Positions 16,895-24,913 of a stretch of DNA of 40,785 bases are shown here, piece by piece. Under the pieces are notes generated by a model, which worked only from the letters and a program-made list of their open reading frames with translations, had not been told where the DNA came from and ran no database searches. The translations under genes and the position numbers were made by a program. Source of the stretch: SZUA-287 sp036397975 (lineage in GTDB: Bacteria > Bacteroidota > Ignavibacteria > UBA10030 > UBA6906); assembly GCA_036397975.1 (NCBI GenBank), contig DASWHW010000109.1, positions 1 to 40,785 on the forward strand, written 5' to 3'. How positions within the stretch are numbered: the stretch's first letter is position 1; the number at the start of each line of letters is the position of its first letter.

Positions 16895-18589
16895 TTACTT
16901 ATTCAGAAGATCTTTGATCCGGTCGAGGATCTGACTTTTGTCAATCAACTCCCTTGAACCGCTTCGACGCTCCTTGATTTCTAGCTTACCATTTGAGAGG
17001 TTCTTCTCCCCGACGATGACCTGGTACGGCATTCCCAACAAATCCGCGTCCTTAAACTTAAAACCTGGACTGATATCGAGCCGGTCATCGAACAGAACCT
17101 CTACCCCCTCCTTGAGAAGCCGACTGTACAGTTCTTCTGCAACTGTCTGCACGTCTTTGCTCTTTGCTCCGACCAGCATTAAATGAACTTGGTATGGTGC
17201 AATACTTTTGTCCCAGATTATTCCAAAGTCATCGTGATTTTGCTCGATATGGCAAGCTATAATTCGTTCTATTCCAATGCCATAGCTCCCCATAATTATA
17301 GGTTGTTCCAGTCCATCACTTGTCAGAAATTTCGCCCCAAGGGCATCCGAGTACTTTGTCCCTAGCTTGAAGATATGGCCGAGTTCTACACCTTTTACGA
17401 TTCTCAATTTCCCAGAACCATCCGGAGCATCCTCACCTTCAACCACTGTCCTCAGGTCATGGTAGCCATCCACCTTGCAGTCGCGTTCGAGATCGATGTT
17501 TGTGAGGTGATAGTCGTTCTTGTTTGCACCACTCACGAGGCCTTTGGCACCCTCGAGACGTTTGTCAGCAAGAATGCGGAAATTTTTGAGACCAACAGGA
17601 CCAATTGATCCCGGATCGGCACCTGTGAGGTCTCTCAGTTGATCTGCGTCAATGGGTTTGCATTCAACGCCCAGGACTCCGGTGAGCTTTGCCTCGTTCA
17701 ATTCATCATTCCCCAACATAAGAACGAGAAGGTGCTCACCATCCGCTTCATAGGCGAGGGACTTCGCTAGACTGGAGTAATCGATTTTCAGAAACTCTGC
17801 TACTTGGTCAATTGTCCGAATGCTTGGGGTGTGAACTTCCTGAACTTCCACCCCGTTGGAACTGCTCTTTGCAGGGGGAACAGACGACGATGCGATTTCA
17901 AGATTGGCCGCATAGGATCCATCGTCAGACACCGCAATGACGTCCTCACCGGCATCTGACTCCATCATAAATTCCTGAGATTTCGAGCCACCCATTGCAC
18001 CACTTGACGCACCCACGACAAAGAAACGCAGCCCACATCGCTCGAAGATTTTTCGATATGCTTTGTCATGCAGCTCGTAGCTATGGTCAAGCCCCTCCCA
18101 TGACGCATCAAGGCTATAGCTGTCCTTCATGAGGAACTGACGTCCTCTCAGGACTCCCGATCGAGGTCTCGGCTCATTCCGAAATTTTGTTTGTATCTGG
18201 TACCATATCTGGGGAAGATCCCGATACGAGGAGATGTGGTTTTTCGCAATCCAACAAATGACCTCCTCATGCGTTGGCGCAAGAACGAGCGGTCTGTTTT
18301 TCAAATGGAATAGAGTCTCCCCAAATGCTTTCACACGACCGGTCTGTTCCCATAATTCACGTGGACTCAAAGCGGGAAGGTGGAGTTCCTGTCCCCCAAT
18401 AGCATCCATTTCCTGTCTTACGATTTCTGATACCTTTTTCATGACACGGTATCCGAGTGGAAGAAAAGAATAGATGCCAGCAGAAAGCATTCGAATCATT
18501 CCAGCCCGAATCATCAGCTTGTGGCTGGGAATGACTGCCTCTGCGGGTGTTTCTTTAATGGTCGGAATGAATCCTGTTGTCAGGCGCAT
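16895..18589 (-). CDS. proS: prolyl-tRNA synthetase, bacterial type
   Basis: This charges tRNA-Pro. The 564-residue protein is a bacterial-type ProRS: class II motif 2 in FRNEPRPRSGVLRGRQFLMKDSYSLD, a YbaK-like editing insertion (about 230-390, with KSLAYEADGEHLLVLMLGNDELNEAKL) that clears misacylated Ala-tRNA, motif 3 MGSYGIGIERIIACHIEQ, and the C-terminal anticodon-binding domain with APYQVHLMLVG. It starts at the ATG at 18589, 34 nt after the 3' end of tRNA-Arg, with no clear promoter between, so the two are probably co-transcribed. No strong ribosome binding site is visible. Confidence 0.96.
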   Translation of the reverse strand: MRLTTGFIPTIKETPAEAVIPSHKLMIRAGMIRMLSAGIYSFLPLGYRVMKKVSEIVRQEMDAIGGQELHLPALSPRELWEQTGRVKAFGETLFHLKNRPLVLAPTHEEVICWIAKNHISSYRDLPQIWYQIQTKFRNEPRPRSGVLRGRQFLMKDSYSLDASWEGLDHSYELHDKAYRKIFERCGLRFFVVGASSGAMGGSKSQEFMMESDAGEDVIAVSDDGSYAANLEIASSSVPPAKSSSNGVEVQEVHTPSIRTIDQVAEFLKIDYSSLAKSLAYEADGEHLLVLMLGNDELNEAKLTGVLGVECKPIDADQLRDLTGADPGSIGPVGLKNFRILADKRLEGAKGLVSGANKNDYHLTNIDLERDCKVDGYHDLRTVVEGEDAPDGSGKLRIVKGVELGHIFKLGTKYSDALGAKFLTSDGLEQPIIMGSYGIGIERIIACHIEQNHDDFGIIWDKSIAPYQVHLMLVGAKSKDVQTVAEELYSRLLKEGVEVLFDDRLDISPGFKFKDADLLGMPYQVIVGEKNLSNGKLEIKERRSGSRELIDKSQILDRIKDLLNK

Positions 18590-18623
18590 GGGTTATCAGA
18601 TTGATTATTTTGACAGTTGAATG

Positions 18624-18698
18624 TGCCCTCGGGCAGAGTCGAACTGCCGACCTGCGGTTTAGGAAACCGTCGCTCTATCCATACTGAGCTACGAGGGC
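18624..18698 (-). tRNA. tRNA-Arg (anticodon CCU)
   Basis: The minus strand folds into a cloverleaf: acceptor stem GCCCTCG/CGAGGGC, D-arm GCTC...GAGC, anticodon loop TTCCTAA (anticodon CCT, at 18661-18663 on the plus strand), T-arm GGCAG-TTCGACT-CTGCC, discriminator A at 18624. The CCA end is not encoded. The first anticodon-stem pair is a mismatch (A-C). It reads the AGG codon. proS starts 34 nt downstream. Confidence 0.95.
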
Positions 18699-18730
18699 TT
18701 GTCTGAAAGGGGTTTCCTCACAAGGAGTCA

Positions 18731-18804
18731 ACTACTCTTCCGGCGAAAAAATACGACTACTTCGACTGAGAATCAATGTTTTCAAAACCCTCCGGGAGAG
18801 TAGT
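18731..18804. repeat. 13-bp inverted repeat around the tRNA-Arg promoter
   Basis: Arms at 18731-18743 (ACTACTCTTCCGG) and 18792-18804 (CCGGGAGAGTAGT) match over 13 bp with one G-T wobble. The 48-bp spacer contains the proposed tRNA promoter. It could be paired binding sites for a regulator, a loop-forming structure, or the trace of a small mobile element. No duplication of flanking bases is visible. Confidence 0.5.
18748..18776 (-). promoter_or_regulatory. probable promoter of tRNA-Arg and proS
   Basis: On the minus strand TTGATT (18771-18776) and TATTTT (18748-18753) are 17 bp apart. The start would be about 43 nt upstream of the tRNA. The match is weaker than at dnaE but the spacing is ideal. 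Confidence 0.45.
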
Positions 18805-18874
18805 GAATTAGAAAATGACATTGCACACAGAACAGGTTTTTCCTAACTTCCACGCACACTGACAAATTCTGACA

Positions 18875-19654
18875 ATGAAAAAGCATCTTAGACAATTCGT
18901 CCAGGCCCTCAGGGAAAGGAACATCCAAAACAGCATAGTCAGTGAGTATCGTCGAGCACTTCGCGAAGGCTCCTATGATTTTCCAGATTCTATTCTGCTA
19001 CCTCCTCACTGTGGCGACGGTCTCCCCGAGCGTGTGATCGAGTTGTTACTTTCACGACTTTCCTATCAATCCCAAAAGGCAATCCTCGATGTTGGCCATG
19101 CCTACGCTATGGAATGCCACAGAACAATGATCTCTGATCTATCCAAAGGCAGGTCGATCACGGGAATTGATATTGCTGACCCTGCTTACGATACCGCACC
19201 GTATTATATCCGGACTGTGAAAGCGAGTATCACCAATGCACCGTTTCAGAACAACACGTTCGACATTATTTGGTGCATATCTGCACTTGAACATTTCGGG
19301 ATGGATAATTCCGGCTACACAACAGACTCGGTCATTGATGGACAAATGGCTGAACGTGCCCTTCGGGAGATGGTGCGCGTGCTAAAGCCAGAAGGACAAC
19401 TGCTGGTAACAGTTCCGTATGGGAAATTTGAGAATCATGGTTGGTTTCGCAATTTCGACGAGAACTGCCTGACGGAGCTTTTGAACTCAGTCCGCTCTGA
19501 CGTATTAGTTCACAAACGGTATTTCCGTCATCTGCGAGGTTCTGGGTGGGTAATTGCGAAACCTGAGGAACTTGTTGGTGTGTCTTATGCCGAGGAGGGT
19601 AATTCTGGAGCTGCAGCACTCGCCGCAGTATTGCTAACGAAGAACAAGTCTTAG
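18875..19654 (+). CDS. SAM-dependent methyltransferase-like protein
   Basis: This 259-residue protein has a class I methyltransferase core. The acidic loop after strand 2 is TGIDIADP, motif II-like sequence is APFQNNTFDIIWCISALEHFGM, and motif III-like sequence is ALREMVRVLKPEGQLLVTVPYG. Motif I is unusual: AILDVGHAYAME (residues 69-80) instead of DxGxGxG, so cofactor binding may be altered. The target is unknown; proximity to the glycan operon on the other strand hints at sugar modification. No ribosome binding site is visible, and the upstream TTGCAC/TAACTT pair is a poor promoter. A strong terminator follows. Confidence 0.75.
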   Translation: MKKHLRQFVQALRERNIQNSIVSEYRRALREGSYDFPDSILLPPHCGDGLPERVIELLLSRLSYQSQKAILDVGHAYAMECHRTMISDLSKGRSITGIDIADPAYDTAPYYIRTVKASITNAPFQNNTFDIIWCISALEHFGMDNSGYTTDSVIDGQMAERALREMVRVLKPEGQLLVTVPYGKFENHGWFRNFDENCLTELLNSVRSDVLVHKRYFRHLRGSGWVIAKPEELVGVSYAEEGNSGAAALAAVLLTKNKS

Positions 19655-19675
19655 GTGTTAGTCCTGATGATTCCC

Positions 19676-19710
19676 GGGGAAAACAGTTAGACCCGACTGT
19701 TCTCCCCTTT
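19676..19710 (+). terminator. intrinsic terminator of the methyltransferase gene
   Basis: GGGGAAAACAGT (19676-19687) pairs with ACTGTTCTCCCC (19696-19707), 12 bp with one A-C mismatch, around an 8-nt loop, followed by TTT and a T-rich stretch. It starts 21 nt after the stop codon. Confidence 0.75.
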
Positions 19711-19738
19711 CGATTTTCTCCTCTTTTTCCCTCGTTTG

Positions 19739-19885
19739 CTAGATTGAAAGCGCTTTGTGAACCGCAAGACAAAGCTCTGCAAAAGAGTTGTACTTCCTTC
19801 CCTTGATGATTGCCCAGACAGAGTCTTTTTGGAGATTCAGTTGTGACGCTATCTGCACCGCGTCGTCATACGTTGCTTCTTTCAT
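19739..19885 (-). CDS. 48-residue small protein, possible
   Basis: The minus strand encodes a protein starting MKEATYDDAVQIASQLNLQK and ending AELCLAVHKALSI, preceded by GGGGG about 9 nt before the ATG. It is acidic at the start and looks helical. The segment AVQIASQLNLQKDSVWAIIKGRKY loosely resembles a small helix-turn-helix, but this is only an impression. It lies in a 445-nt region otherwise free of genes, between the terminator of the methyltransferase gene and nadD. The 214 nt on its upstream side (19886-20099) hold nothing I can name. Small size makes chance possible. Confidence 0.4.
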   Translation of the reverse strand: MKEATYDDAVQIASQLNLQKDSVWAIIKGRKYNSFAELCLAVHKALSI

Positions 19886-20099
19886 GGTCTTTGCCCCCGG
19901 TGATAATCTGTATCTAGCGAATATGCGTAGCTATGAAGTGGAATCTTGTGCGATTGGCTAGAAAGGATGTAATGGTGCTCCAATTGTAACCAATCGCGAG
20001 GGGGATATGGGTGACAAGCCTCACGCATGGAACAACCTTGAACTTCAATCTTCGGATCAGTTGACAACCTGCGCTGAGAGCGAGGGATCTCACCACGAC

Positions 20100-20690
20100 T
20101 TACTTTTTCTGTGAAGAATAAAGCTGGTGATTCTTTATGTACGCCTCGACGGCGGGAGGAACCATATAATGGACTGAAAGCCCTTCACTCACCCGTCGCC
20201 TGATTTCGCGTGAGGAGAGGTCGATGGCGGGGACTGGATAAACAGAGAATGCTCCTTTCGGCAACGAAGGCGAAGTCGCAGCTTCGACGTCCGGTCTCGT
20301 CATGACGAGTAATTGCGCCACCTCCAGGATCTTCTTTGGTTCCTTCCATTCCTGAAAATCCACAAGATTATCCATTCCGATAATCAGCGACAGCGCATCA
20401 TCAACAAATATCTCCCGAAGATTCATTAGCGTATCAATCGTAAACGATATCCCCCCTCGTTCAATTTCGGACGACGATACTGCGAATGGTGGATGATCTG
20501 CAATCGAGAGACGAAGCATTGCCAGGCGATGAGTCGGCGAAGAGGTTACCTGATGTTGCTTGTGTGGTGAGATCGCGGATGGTACAAAAATAATACGATC
20601 AAGCCCCGCAGCCTCTCGCATGTGTTCCGCTACAATGAGATGCCCTGTATGTGGCGGATCGAAGGTTCCCCCAAAAATTCCGGTCTTCAT
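20100..20690 (-). CDS. nadD: nicotinate-nucleotide adenylyltransferase
   Basis: NadD makes deamido-NAD from nicotinate mononucleotide and ATP in NAD synthesis. The 196-residue protein has the nucleotidyltransferase motif GIFGGTFDPPHTGHL at its start, the GMDNLVDFQEW segment that binds the substrate, and IDLSSREIRRRV, which matches the C-terminal ISSTxIR motif. I chose the ATG at 20690, which overlaps the preceding stop as ATGA and puts the motif at residues 4-18; an in-frame start upstream would add 19 residues from the glycosyltransferase gene. It is the last gene of the glycan operon, an odd place for a housekeeping gene. Confidence 0.93.
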   Translation of the reverse strand: MKTGIFGGTFDPPHTGHLIVAEHMREAAGLDRIIFVPSAISPHKQHQVTSSPTHRLAMLRLSIADHPPFAVSSSEIERGGISFTIDTLMNLREIFVDDALSLIIGMDNLVDFQEWKEPKKILEVAQLLVMTRPDVEAATSPSLPKGAFSVYPVPAIDLSSREIRRRVSEGLSVHYMVPPAVEAYIKNHQLYSSQKK

Positions 20691-21787
20691 TGGACGGACT
20701 CGAGTGATTCGTAAATCTTCAATGTTTCTCTTGCACATTGCTCCCAAGAGAACCGAAGGACGTTTGTCCTGCCCCGTTGAATCAAATTAGTCCTGAGTTG
20801 TTTTTCGTGAAGCAGAGACAGAATCTTCATAGCAAGGTCGCTTACATCGTGCGGATCAAACAACAAGCCCGCTCCTCCCATCACTTCGGGTATGGCAGTC
20901 GCATTCGCTCCGATCACCGGAACGCCGGCGGCCATTGCCTCAAGAGCCGGCAAACCGAAGCCTTCATACTCTGACGGCAACACTAATGTCAACGCGCTCT
21001 GGTATGCAAGAGTGAGGTCTGTTTGAGACAATCGACCAAACGAGATGATCGCATCTTTCAACTGAAGGTTCTCTGCAAGACCCTGAAGTTGTTCGTTTGC
21101 AGAAATCGACTCACCAACAAATCCTACCTGGATATCATCACTCTTTCGGACATCCGAGACAGCCCTCAGAAGGGTTGGTATGTTCTTGTGAGGTTTGAGA
21201 CCCCCTACATAAAGAATCAACGGTTTGCTAACCCCGTGACGATTCTTGAATACTTGGACCTCATCGCCTCCTCTCACCTCCCAAAACTCGCGGTCAACTC
21301 CGAGAGGAACAACCCTAACCTTTTCAGTCGAGAGTCCGAATTTTGTGATGAGTTCCTTTTTCACATACCTGGAATCTGCTATGACCACATCGGATGCCCG
21401 GCAAGCGTGGGCGATCATCTGACGCGCATATAATCGTTTTGGTGCACTGTAGTATTGTGGAAATGAAGTGTGAATGAGATCGTGCACGGTGACAACACTC
21501 CTACACTTAAGGGCTGCCGGAAGAGTGTAGTGTGGCTCATGAAATACATCGATCCTCAGTCGTCTGCTCTGGTACGACAGCGTGAACAACTCTGAGAGCG
21601 AATATTTTGACGAGTTGTTTGTCACAAGTCTCGAGTTGTGCCGCCGCATAAGCGCCGGATGATCTTCTACGGTGCAGAAAAGAACAAGTTCGTGTTTACC
21701 TATTTTTTCACACCACGTAATAAGGTTCTGGATATAAGTCCCGATTCCAAAATCGAAATACTTTCTAACGTCAATCCCGATTCTCAC
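20687..21787 (-). CDS. glycosyltransferase family 4
   Basis: This 366-residue protein has the GT-B fold of GT4 retaining glycosyltransferases, with N-terminal MRIGIDVRKYFDFGIGTYIQNLI, the linker segment KVRVVPLGVDREFWE, the donor-site strand ILYVGGLKPHKNIPTLLRAV, and the catalytic EX7E motif in PSEYEGFGLPALEAMAAGVPVIGANATAIPEV. It resembles mannosyltransferases of O-antigen or exopolysaccharide loci, though donor and acceptor cannot be read. It overlaps the GT2 gene upstream and nadD downstream by ATGA each. Confidence 0.9.
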   Translation of the reverse strand: MRIGIDVRKYFDFGIGTYIQNLITWCEKIGKHELVLFCTVEDHPALMRRHNSRLVTNNSSKYSLSELFTLSYQSRRLRIDVFHEPHYTLPAALKCRSVVTVHDLIHTSFPQYYSAPKRLYARQMIAHACRASDVVIADSRYVKKELITKFGLSTEKVRVVPLGVDREFWEVRGGDEVQVFKNRHGVSKPLILYVGGLKPHKNIPTLLRAVSDVRKSDDIQVGFVGESISANEQLQGLAENLQLKDAIISFGRLSQTDLTLAYQSALTLVLPSEYEGFGLPALEAMAAGVPVIGANATAIPEVMGGAGLLFDPHDVSDLAMKILSLLHEKQLRTNLIQRGRTNVLRFSWEQCARETLKIYESLESVQ

Positions 21788-22620
21788 GAGTCCTTCACAA
21801 GCCTCATGATTTCCCGAGCAGCGAGTGCAAGCTTTTTGTCCCCACTCCCTTTTCGTCCTCCGTATTTTCTGGTAAGATACACCCGAAGCATAAACAGTTG
21901 GGTGCGCGAGCAGTGTTGAGAATAGTAGCGAAGTTGTGAACGACGATACTCAACCTGGATGCGAGGCGACAACCCTCCCGGCTGGCTTCCTCCCCCAAAG
22001 TGCACGATAGTAGGACTGGGAAGCGCATGTGTAGTCCACCCGAGATTATTCACCCGCCTGCAAAGATCAATGTCGTCAAAATACATGAAATAGGATTCAT
22101 CAAATCCACCCACCGCGTCGAACACTTCCTTTCGAATTGCCAATGCGGCACCTGTAACCCAATCGACATTGCGCACCTGAGCCAATTCTGATATGCGTTC
22201 TCGCTTCATAAGCCACTCATTCCAAACACTCGGAAAGCGGCCAGTTGAACTTTGAATGCTTCCATCCTTGTTTTGAAGCTTGAGACCCGCAATAGCACAA
22301 TGGTTATTTATCTTAAAATGAGTCGCCAGAGGCGAGAGAATATCTTCGTGGCATTCAACATCATTGTTGAGGAAGAGAACGATATCTCCCTTTGCCATTC
22401 GGGCACCTAAATTATTCCCATATCCATATCCGCCATTTTTCTTGGCTTCTATTAGATGTATCTGCGGAAATGCCATCCTACACGCATCAGCAGACCCATC
22501 CGTCGACGCATTATCAACAATAATCAATTCATGATCTGCAATGTGGTGCTCTTTCAGTGAGGTCACAGCTTCAATTGTCAGACGCGCATTATTGAATTGA
22601 AGCATGACAATCGATATCAT
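21784..22620 (-). CDS. glycosyltransferase family 2, rhamnosyltransferase-like
   Basis: This 278-residue protein has a GT-A fold: VDNASTDGS (35-43), the metal site LFLNNDVE (82-89), and GGFDESYFMYFDDIDLCRRV (171-190), which supplies the catalytic base. The pattern matches WbbL-type rhamnosyltransferases of surface polysaccharide loci. There is no membrane helix, so it is probably a cytoplasmic or peripheral inverting transferase acting on a lipid-linked acceptor. It overlaps both neighbours by 4 nt (ATGA), so it is translated from one transcript with them. Confidence 0.9.
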   Translation of the reverse strand: MISIVMLQFNNARLTIEAVTSLKEHHIADHELIIVDNASTDGSADACRMAFPQIHLIEAKKNGGYGYGNNLGARMAKGDIVLFLNNDVECHEDILSPLATHFKINNHCAIAGLKLQNKDGSIQSSTGRFPSVWNEWLMKRERISELAQVRNVDWVTGAALAIRKEVFDAVGGFDESYFMYFDDIDLCRRVNNLGWTTHALPSPTIVHFGGGSQPGGLSPRIQVEYRRSQLRYYSQHCSRTQLFMLRVYLTRKYGGRKGSGDKKLALAAREIMRLVKDS

Positions 22621-23822
22621 GACTGCCTTTGCGACTCTACCTCAGCATTATGCGGCCGGGTAAGGTTGCTTACAATTGTTCTAAAGTCAGTTGCAATCAT
22701 TTCAGGTGTCAACGTGTTCGCAGCTCGTACGCAGTTGGTCATTTGGACGTGGTATCTCTCCCTCGGAAACGAGCGGCAAATCTCTCTTGCGGTGTCTTCA
22801 ACCTCATCGGTACTATTGCAGAGGTAGCCAATGTCTCCAAACCTCTCAAAGTAATGTTCTATGTATGGATTGCGAAGATAGATGCCTGGCTTTCCAAAAG
22901 CAAGCGCGTCCAGAAACGCTGCGGATGCCCGAAGACGATAATCATCGGGGTTCGCCAAACCGACAGCATAACAAACTCCGTTTGCTACGGATGCATACTG
23001 TCCGGGAGACATCGGTCGCGTGGAGAGATTCTCAATCTGTGCAACATTCTCTTGCGACTCCAAGGGATGGTTCACGTATCCAATAAGAGCAAAACGGACA
23101 TCAGGAAATTCCTTCTTTAGTACCCTCGAGAATGACAGGAATCTCTCAAAGCCCTTGTTCAGCGTTACACCGAAGAAGCCAAACGCAATTTCATTCCGAG
23201 GACTGGCATCGCTCCTTGCTGTTTCCTTGATCCTTGGTAAATCAAAGTACACAAACTGACGGTCTAGTTTCCGGTCAAGATGGATCAAATAGTCGTAAAT
23301 CGGCTTTCCAAGCGCAACAAACTTCAGTGAAGATGGAGAAGGGATTGAGAACATGACGCGAAGTTGATTCGGCGAAAAGAGGGAATGAGAATACGGCAAT
23401 AACCGAGGTAACTGATTATGAAAGAGAGCCAGAACGGGGCACCTTGGATCACGCAGGTGCATGAGCACCTTCAGGATCATGAGCCCCTTAATGGCAGTCG
23501 AACAGTACACAACCGCTCGAGATGGCATATGATCCGCCACTGAAAGAGGTAGTCGGTACAATGAGATTCGTTTTTTCGTTCCTCTGAAATAGGGAGTTTC
23601 GTTTCGCACTAATTGAATGAATCTCCAATCAACCCTCTCCGCAACAGTCGAATTCGCCGCTGCGAGACTCATACGAACCCAATGGCAATGTTCCTCCTCC
23701 CCAATAAAGATCACTCGATCGGCGGGAAACGCCAGAGTCCCCATAAGAAGTAGAGCAGCATTATACTGGGCGTGCTCAACGTCGTGGCAATGAGGTTCAC
23801 AATAAACAAGCTGCTTCTTCAT
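22617..23822 (-). CDS. divergent GT-B type glycosyltransferase-like protein
   Basis: This 401-residue protein looks like a two-domain GT-B enzyme. The N-terminal half ends near RLLPYSHSLFSPNQLRVMF, and the C-terminal half starts with AFGFFGVTLNKGFERFLSFSRVLKKEFPDVRFALIGYV, a donor-domain strand-helix unit. However, the canonical EX7E motif is absent; the equivalent position reads DDYRLRASAAFLDALAFGKPGIYL, with only partial acidic residues. It could be a divergent GT4/GT1 transferase or a partner protein. It overlaps the GT4 gene upstream and the GT2 gene downstream by ATGA, which supports a role in the same glycan. Confidence 0.65.
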   Translation of the reverse strand: MKKQLVYCEPHCHDVEHAQYNAALLLMGTLAFPADRVIFIGEEEHCHWVRMSLAAANSTVAERVDWRFIQLVRNETPYFRGTKKRISLYRLPLSVADHMPSRAVVYCSTAIKGLMILKVLMHLRDPRCPVLALFHNQLPRLLPYSHSLFSPNQLRVMFSIPSPSSLKFVALGKPIYDYLIHLDRKLDRQFVYFDLPRIKETARSDASPRNEIAFGFFGVTLNKGFERFLSFSRVLKKEFPDVRFALIGYVNHPLESQENVAQIENLSTRPMSPGQYASVANGVCYAVGLANPDDYRLRASAAFLDALAFGKPGIYLRNPYIEHYFERFGDIGYLCNSTDEVEDTAREICRSFPRERYHVQMTNCVRAANTLTPEMIATDFRTIVSNLTRPHNAEVESQRQS

Positions 23823-24913
23823 TCATTCCTCTGCCGCGATCGTCCTTTTCGATTCAAGAGAGAAAGAAACATTTGCGCAGATTTTGTCCACGAGAACACC
23901 GTACTCCGCTCGAGTCCTTTTGCCTTCAAGTCCTCCCTCAGCGATTGATTCTGTTCGATCTCACGAAGTGCTGCGATTACCGACCGTCTGTCAGAAGGAT
24001 CAACATAGATCACGGCGTCCCCACATACTTCCGGCAGTGAGGTTCCGCGTGTGGTGACGACCGGGCATCCAACAGTCATCGCCTCCAAAGGGGGAAGGCC
24101 GAAGCCCTCATATAGCGATAAATACACCAGTGCCTTGGCCCCTGCGACTATTTCTGCTAGCTCATCGTCTTCCACATAGCCCTTCTCAAAGACGATTCCC
24201 GCTTCAATCGATTGACGCAACAACCCGGCGAAACGGTCCGAGATGAACCTTGGCTTTCCTGTCAGGTAGAGGCTTGAAGACAGTTGATTTAGCTTTCGTC
24301 CCTCAAGAAACGTCTCCAGCAGAATTTCCAGACCTTTCCGTTCTGCGTAGCCTCCGACATACACAAAATAATCTTGAGCAGATACGTCTCTCCCTCCCCG
24401 AAACTTCCATGATGTCGCAAGGGGAATGACGACGGGCTCATGGAGGATGTCAAACTCTTTTTTGATTTGGCTACGGGAATATTCCGAATCAGTAATGAGG
24501 ATCGCGGCTCGAGAAATATCGCGTCGTAACTTGCTGCGGTAACGAGATTCTTCCTCTTCCGCTGAAAAATAGTTTGGCATGCTTAAGGGTAAGACGTCAT
24601 GGATGGTCGTAATCGTTGTTGCACCGAACGTGGCGGGTGCAACCCGTCCATTCCACGGAAAATGGACGTACTCTGGCTTCGACCTAAAACAGAACGAAGG
24701 AACGGCGAGCGTCCGCCAAAGCTTCCGCGGAAGCACATGGCCAACCTTGACATCTCTCAAGACACCATCCGTGTTGCTCTTCAGTCCGTCGCGATGAATC
24801 CCTACCAAGTCCAGGTCAGGCTGAAGTTTTTTGCAAGCTGCATACAACCCTAGTGTTGATTTCGCTATGCCGGTGGCTTCATGTTCAAGCACGCTTACGT
24901 CAACCGCAATCAT
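23819..24913 (-). CDS. glycosyltransferase family 4
   Basis: This 364-residue GT-B protein has the N-terminal strand IAVDVSVLEHEATGIAKSTLGLY, the acceptor-domain HDVLPLSMPNYFS, the donor strand YFVYVGGYAERKGLEILLETF, and the EX7E motif in LSLYEGFGLPPLEAMTVGCPVVTTRGTSLPEVCGD. I place the start at the ATG at 24913, which overlaps the upstream methyltransferase stop as ATGA and fits the family N-terminus. The longer reading (from 25099) adds 62 residues that run through the methyltransferase gene and look unrelated. It is close in type to the GT4 enzyme at 20687-21787. Confidence 0.9.
   Translation of the reverse strand: MIAVDVSVLEHEATGIAKSTLGLYAACKKLQPDLDLVGIHRDGLKSNTDGVLRDVKVGHVLPRKLWRTLAVPSFCFRSKPEYVHFPWNGRVAPATFGATTITTIHDVLPLSMPNYFSAEEEESRYRSKLRRDISRAAILITDSEYSRSQIKKEFDILHEPVVIPLATSWKFRGGRDVSAQDYFVYVGGYAERKGLEILLETFLEGRKLNQLSSSLYLTGKPRFISDRFAGLLRQSIEAGIVFEKGYVEDDELAEIVAGAKALVYLSLYEGFGLPPLEAMTVGCPVVTTRGTSLPEVCGDAVIYVDPSDRRSVIAALREIEQNQSLREDLKAKGLERSTVFSWTKSAQMFLSLLNRKGRSRQRNE

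Noticed and set aside
16775..16957. 60-codon plus ORF between dnaE and proS
   Set aside because: It runs antisense into proS, has no ribosome binding site and a random composition.
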